A stretch of 6,762 nt of DNA, taken from an uncultured Bacilli bacterium. GTDB lineage: Bacteria > Bacillota_I > Bacilli_A > RF39 > UBA660. The stretch covers positions 1 to 6,762 of the forward strand of contig CANRKW010000057.1 of the NCBI GenBank assembly GCA_947631345.1, given 5' to 3'. Position 1 is the stretch's first letter. Each line of letters starts with the position of its first letter. The translations under genes were made by a program, and so were the position numbers. Positions 5,297 to 6,762 of this stretch are shown here, one piece after another. The notes under the pieces were generated by a model. The model saw only the letters and a program-made list of their open reading frames with translations. It did no database searches and was not told the DNA's origin.

Positions 5297-6762
5297 ATGA
5301 AGATAGTTAAAAGAGATGGTCATATAGTAGATTATGATCCAAGTAAAATTAAAACAGCCATAAAAAAGGCAAATAGTGAGGTAAAACCTAAAGAAAGAGC
5401 AACAGAAGAAGAAATAAAAGAGATAATAAAATACATAGAAGACTTAAATAAAAAGAGAATTTTAGTAGAAGATATACAAGATATAATTGAAGAAAAATTA
5501 ATGGAATTTGATAAATATCAACTTGCTAAAAAGTATATTACATATCGTTATACTAGAGAATTAGTTAGAAAATCTAATACAACAGATCAAACAATAAAAG
5601 AATTAATTGAAGGAGAAAATGAATATTGGAATAGTGAAAATTCAAATAAAAATGCCCAAGTGGTAACAACACAAAGAGACTATTTAGCAGGTATTACTAG
5701 TACTGATATAACAAGAAGATTTTTGCTACCTGAAGAAATAGTAAAAGCACATGATGATGGAATTATACATTTTCATGACGCTGACTATTTTGCACAAAAT
5801 GCACTACATAACTGTGAATTAATAAACTTAGATGATATGTTACAAAATGGTACAATAATAAATGGAGTAATGATTGAAAAACCTCATAGATTTATAACAG
5901 CAGCTACAATTGCAACACAAATAATATTAGCTGTTTCTTCATCAAGTTATGGAGGGGCTACAATATCACTTACTCATTTAGCGCCTTTTGTTAGAAGTAG
6001 TTATGAAAAATATTATAAAAAATATGAAAAAAGAAAATTAGATAAAAAAACATGTGAAAAATATGCTTTAGAAGATACTAAAAAAGAAATAGAAGACGGA
6101 GTACAAACTTTTAACTATCAAGTAAATTCTATGACTAATACTAATGGACAAGCACCTTTCTTAAGTGTATTTATGTATATGAATGAAACTACTGAATATA
6201 AAAAAGAACTAGCTATGATTATTGAAGAATTTTTAAAGCAAAGAATAGTAGGATTTAAAAATAGAAAAGGTGTATATATAACTCCAGCGTTTCCTAAATT
6301 ATTATATGTACTAGAAGAAGATAATATCAAAAAAGATGGGGAATACTACTATTTAACTGAACTTGCTGCAGAATGTACTGCAAAAAGAATGGTACCAGAT
6401 TATATCTCTGAAAAAGTTATGTTAGAACTTAAAAAGAATGAACTAGGAGTAGGAGAGTGTTACCCATGTATGGGTTGTAGAAGTTTCTTAACACCTGATA
6501 GAACAATGTCTTTAGGTAATATTGCTAAAGCTAAAAATTATGTTGAAGGAAAAGGAAAATACTATGGAAGATTTAATCAAGGAGTTGTAACAATTAACTT
6601 ACCAGATGTTGCTTTAACTGCTGATAAAGATATGGACAAATTCTTTAAAATATTAGATGAAAGACTAGAGTTATGTCATAAAGCACTTCAAATAAGACAT
6701 AAAAGATTAGGTAGTGTCACAAGTGACGTTGCCCCTATCTTATGGCAAGATGGAGCCTTAGC
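5297..6762 (+). CDS. nrdD: Anaerobic (class III) ribonucleoside-triphosphate reductase, N-terminal part
   Basis: The frame stays open from the ATG to the right edge (488 full codons), so the C-terminus is outside the window; the family is usually about 700 residues. NrdD reduces ribonucleoside triphosphates to deoxyribonucleotides without oxygen, using a glycyl radical installed by the activase NrdG. An N-terminal ATP-cone (about 1-90, starting KIVKRDGHIVDYDPSKI) provides allosteric control. The catalytic barrel follows, with IIHFHDADYF (156-165), the conserved HNCELINLDDML containing Cys173, and GECYPCMGCRSFL with Cys388, Cys391 and Cys394. Cys173 and Cys394 correspond in context to the active-site cysteines of the E. 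coli enzyme. The glycyl-radical site and the C-terminal zinc cysteines lie beyond the edge. All visible key residues are intact. It is divergent from the Crp/Fnr-type gene and may be under its control; nrdG would be expected downstream. Confidence 0.96.
   Translation, partial: MKIVKRDGHIVDYDPSKIKTAIKKANSEVKPKERATEEEIKEIIKYIEDLNKKRILVEDIQDIIEEKLMEFDKYQLAKKYITYRYTRELVRKSNTTDQTIKELIEGENEYWNSENSNKNAQVVTTQRDYLAGITSTDITRRFLLPEEIVKAHDDGIIHFHDADYFAQNALHNCELINLDDMLQNGTIINGVMIEKPHRFITAATIATQIILAVSSSSYGGATISLTHLAPFVRSSYEKYYKKYEKRKLDKKTCEKYALEDTKKEIEDGVQTFNYQVNSMTNTNGQAPFLSVFMYMNETTEYKKELAMIIEEFLKQRIVGFKNRKGVYITPAFPKLLYVLEEDNIKKDGEYYYLTELAAECTAKRMVPDYISEKVMLELKKNELGVGECYPCMGCRSFLTPDRTMSLGNIAKAKNYVEGKGKYYGRFNQGVVTINLPDVALTADKDMDKFFKILDERLELCHKALQIRHKRLGSVTSDVAPILWQDGAL

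Noticed and set aside
6118..6330. 70-residue open frame on the minus strand
   Set aside because: It lies wholly inside the intact nrdD coding region, on the opposite strand, with no ribosome binding site and no recognisable domain.

Overview
The window is very AT-rich DNA with AGGAGG-type ribosome binding sites, TGG for tryptophan and TGA used as a stop. It carries an oxygen-independent (class III) ribonucleotide reductase. This fits a low-GC Firmicutes anaerobe, either a clostridium or one of the AT-rich gut Bacilli/Erysipelotrichia lineages. The genus cannot be told from the sequence.

Layout. Bases 1-452 (minus strand) hold the N-terminal 150 codons of an IS1595-type transposase that runs off the left edge. 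Bases 453-839 are non-coding. They contain a striking set of three interlocked inverted repeats in the order A-B-C-A'-B'-C' (464-562), further hairpins and direct repeats, and the probable promoter and leader of the next gene. Bases 840-4071 (plus strand) look like one transcription unit. It begins with a Sec-secreted, cysteine-free protein of about 117 mature residues that I do not recognise. A GC-rich hairpin follows, then a MacB/LolD-type ABC ATPase and two overlapping FtsX/MacB-type permeases. Bases 4129-4530 encode a membrane-anchored protein with an outward-facing PepSY domain, preceded by its own good promoter. A hairpin terminator shared by convergent genes (4529-4554) separates this from a Crp/Fnr-type regulator on the minus strand (4554-5192 or 5219). 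The regulator is divergent from nrdD (5297 to the right edge), with a perfect 13-bp palindrome between the two predicted promoters.

How the genes may work together. A small secreted protein gene with strong translation signals, an intergenic hairpin, and then a three-gene ABC transporter resembles the gene order of lactococcin-972-type bacteriocin loci. The secreted protein itself shows no convincing lactococcin-972 features and its mature part is acidic. Because it has an ordinary Sec signal peptide, the ABC complex is more likely to serve immunity, release or processing on the outside of the membrane than primary export. The PepSY protein could act on the same extracellular partner. The Crp/Fnr-like protein may regulate itself and nrdD, the locus to its other side, or both. 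These functional links are inference from gene order.
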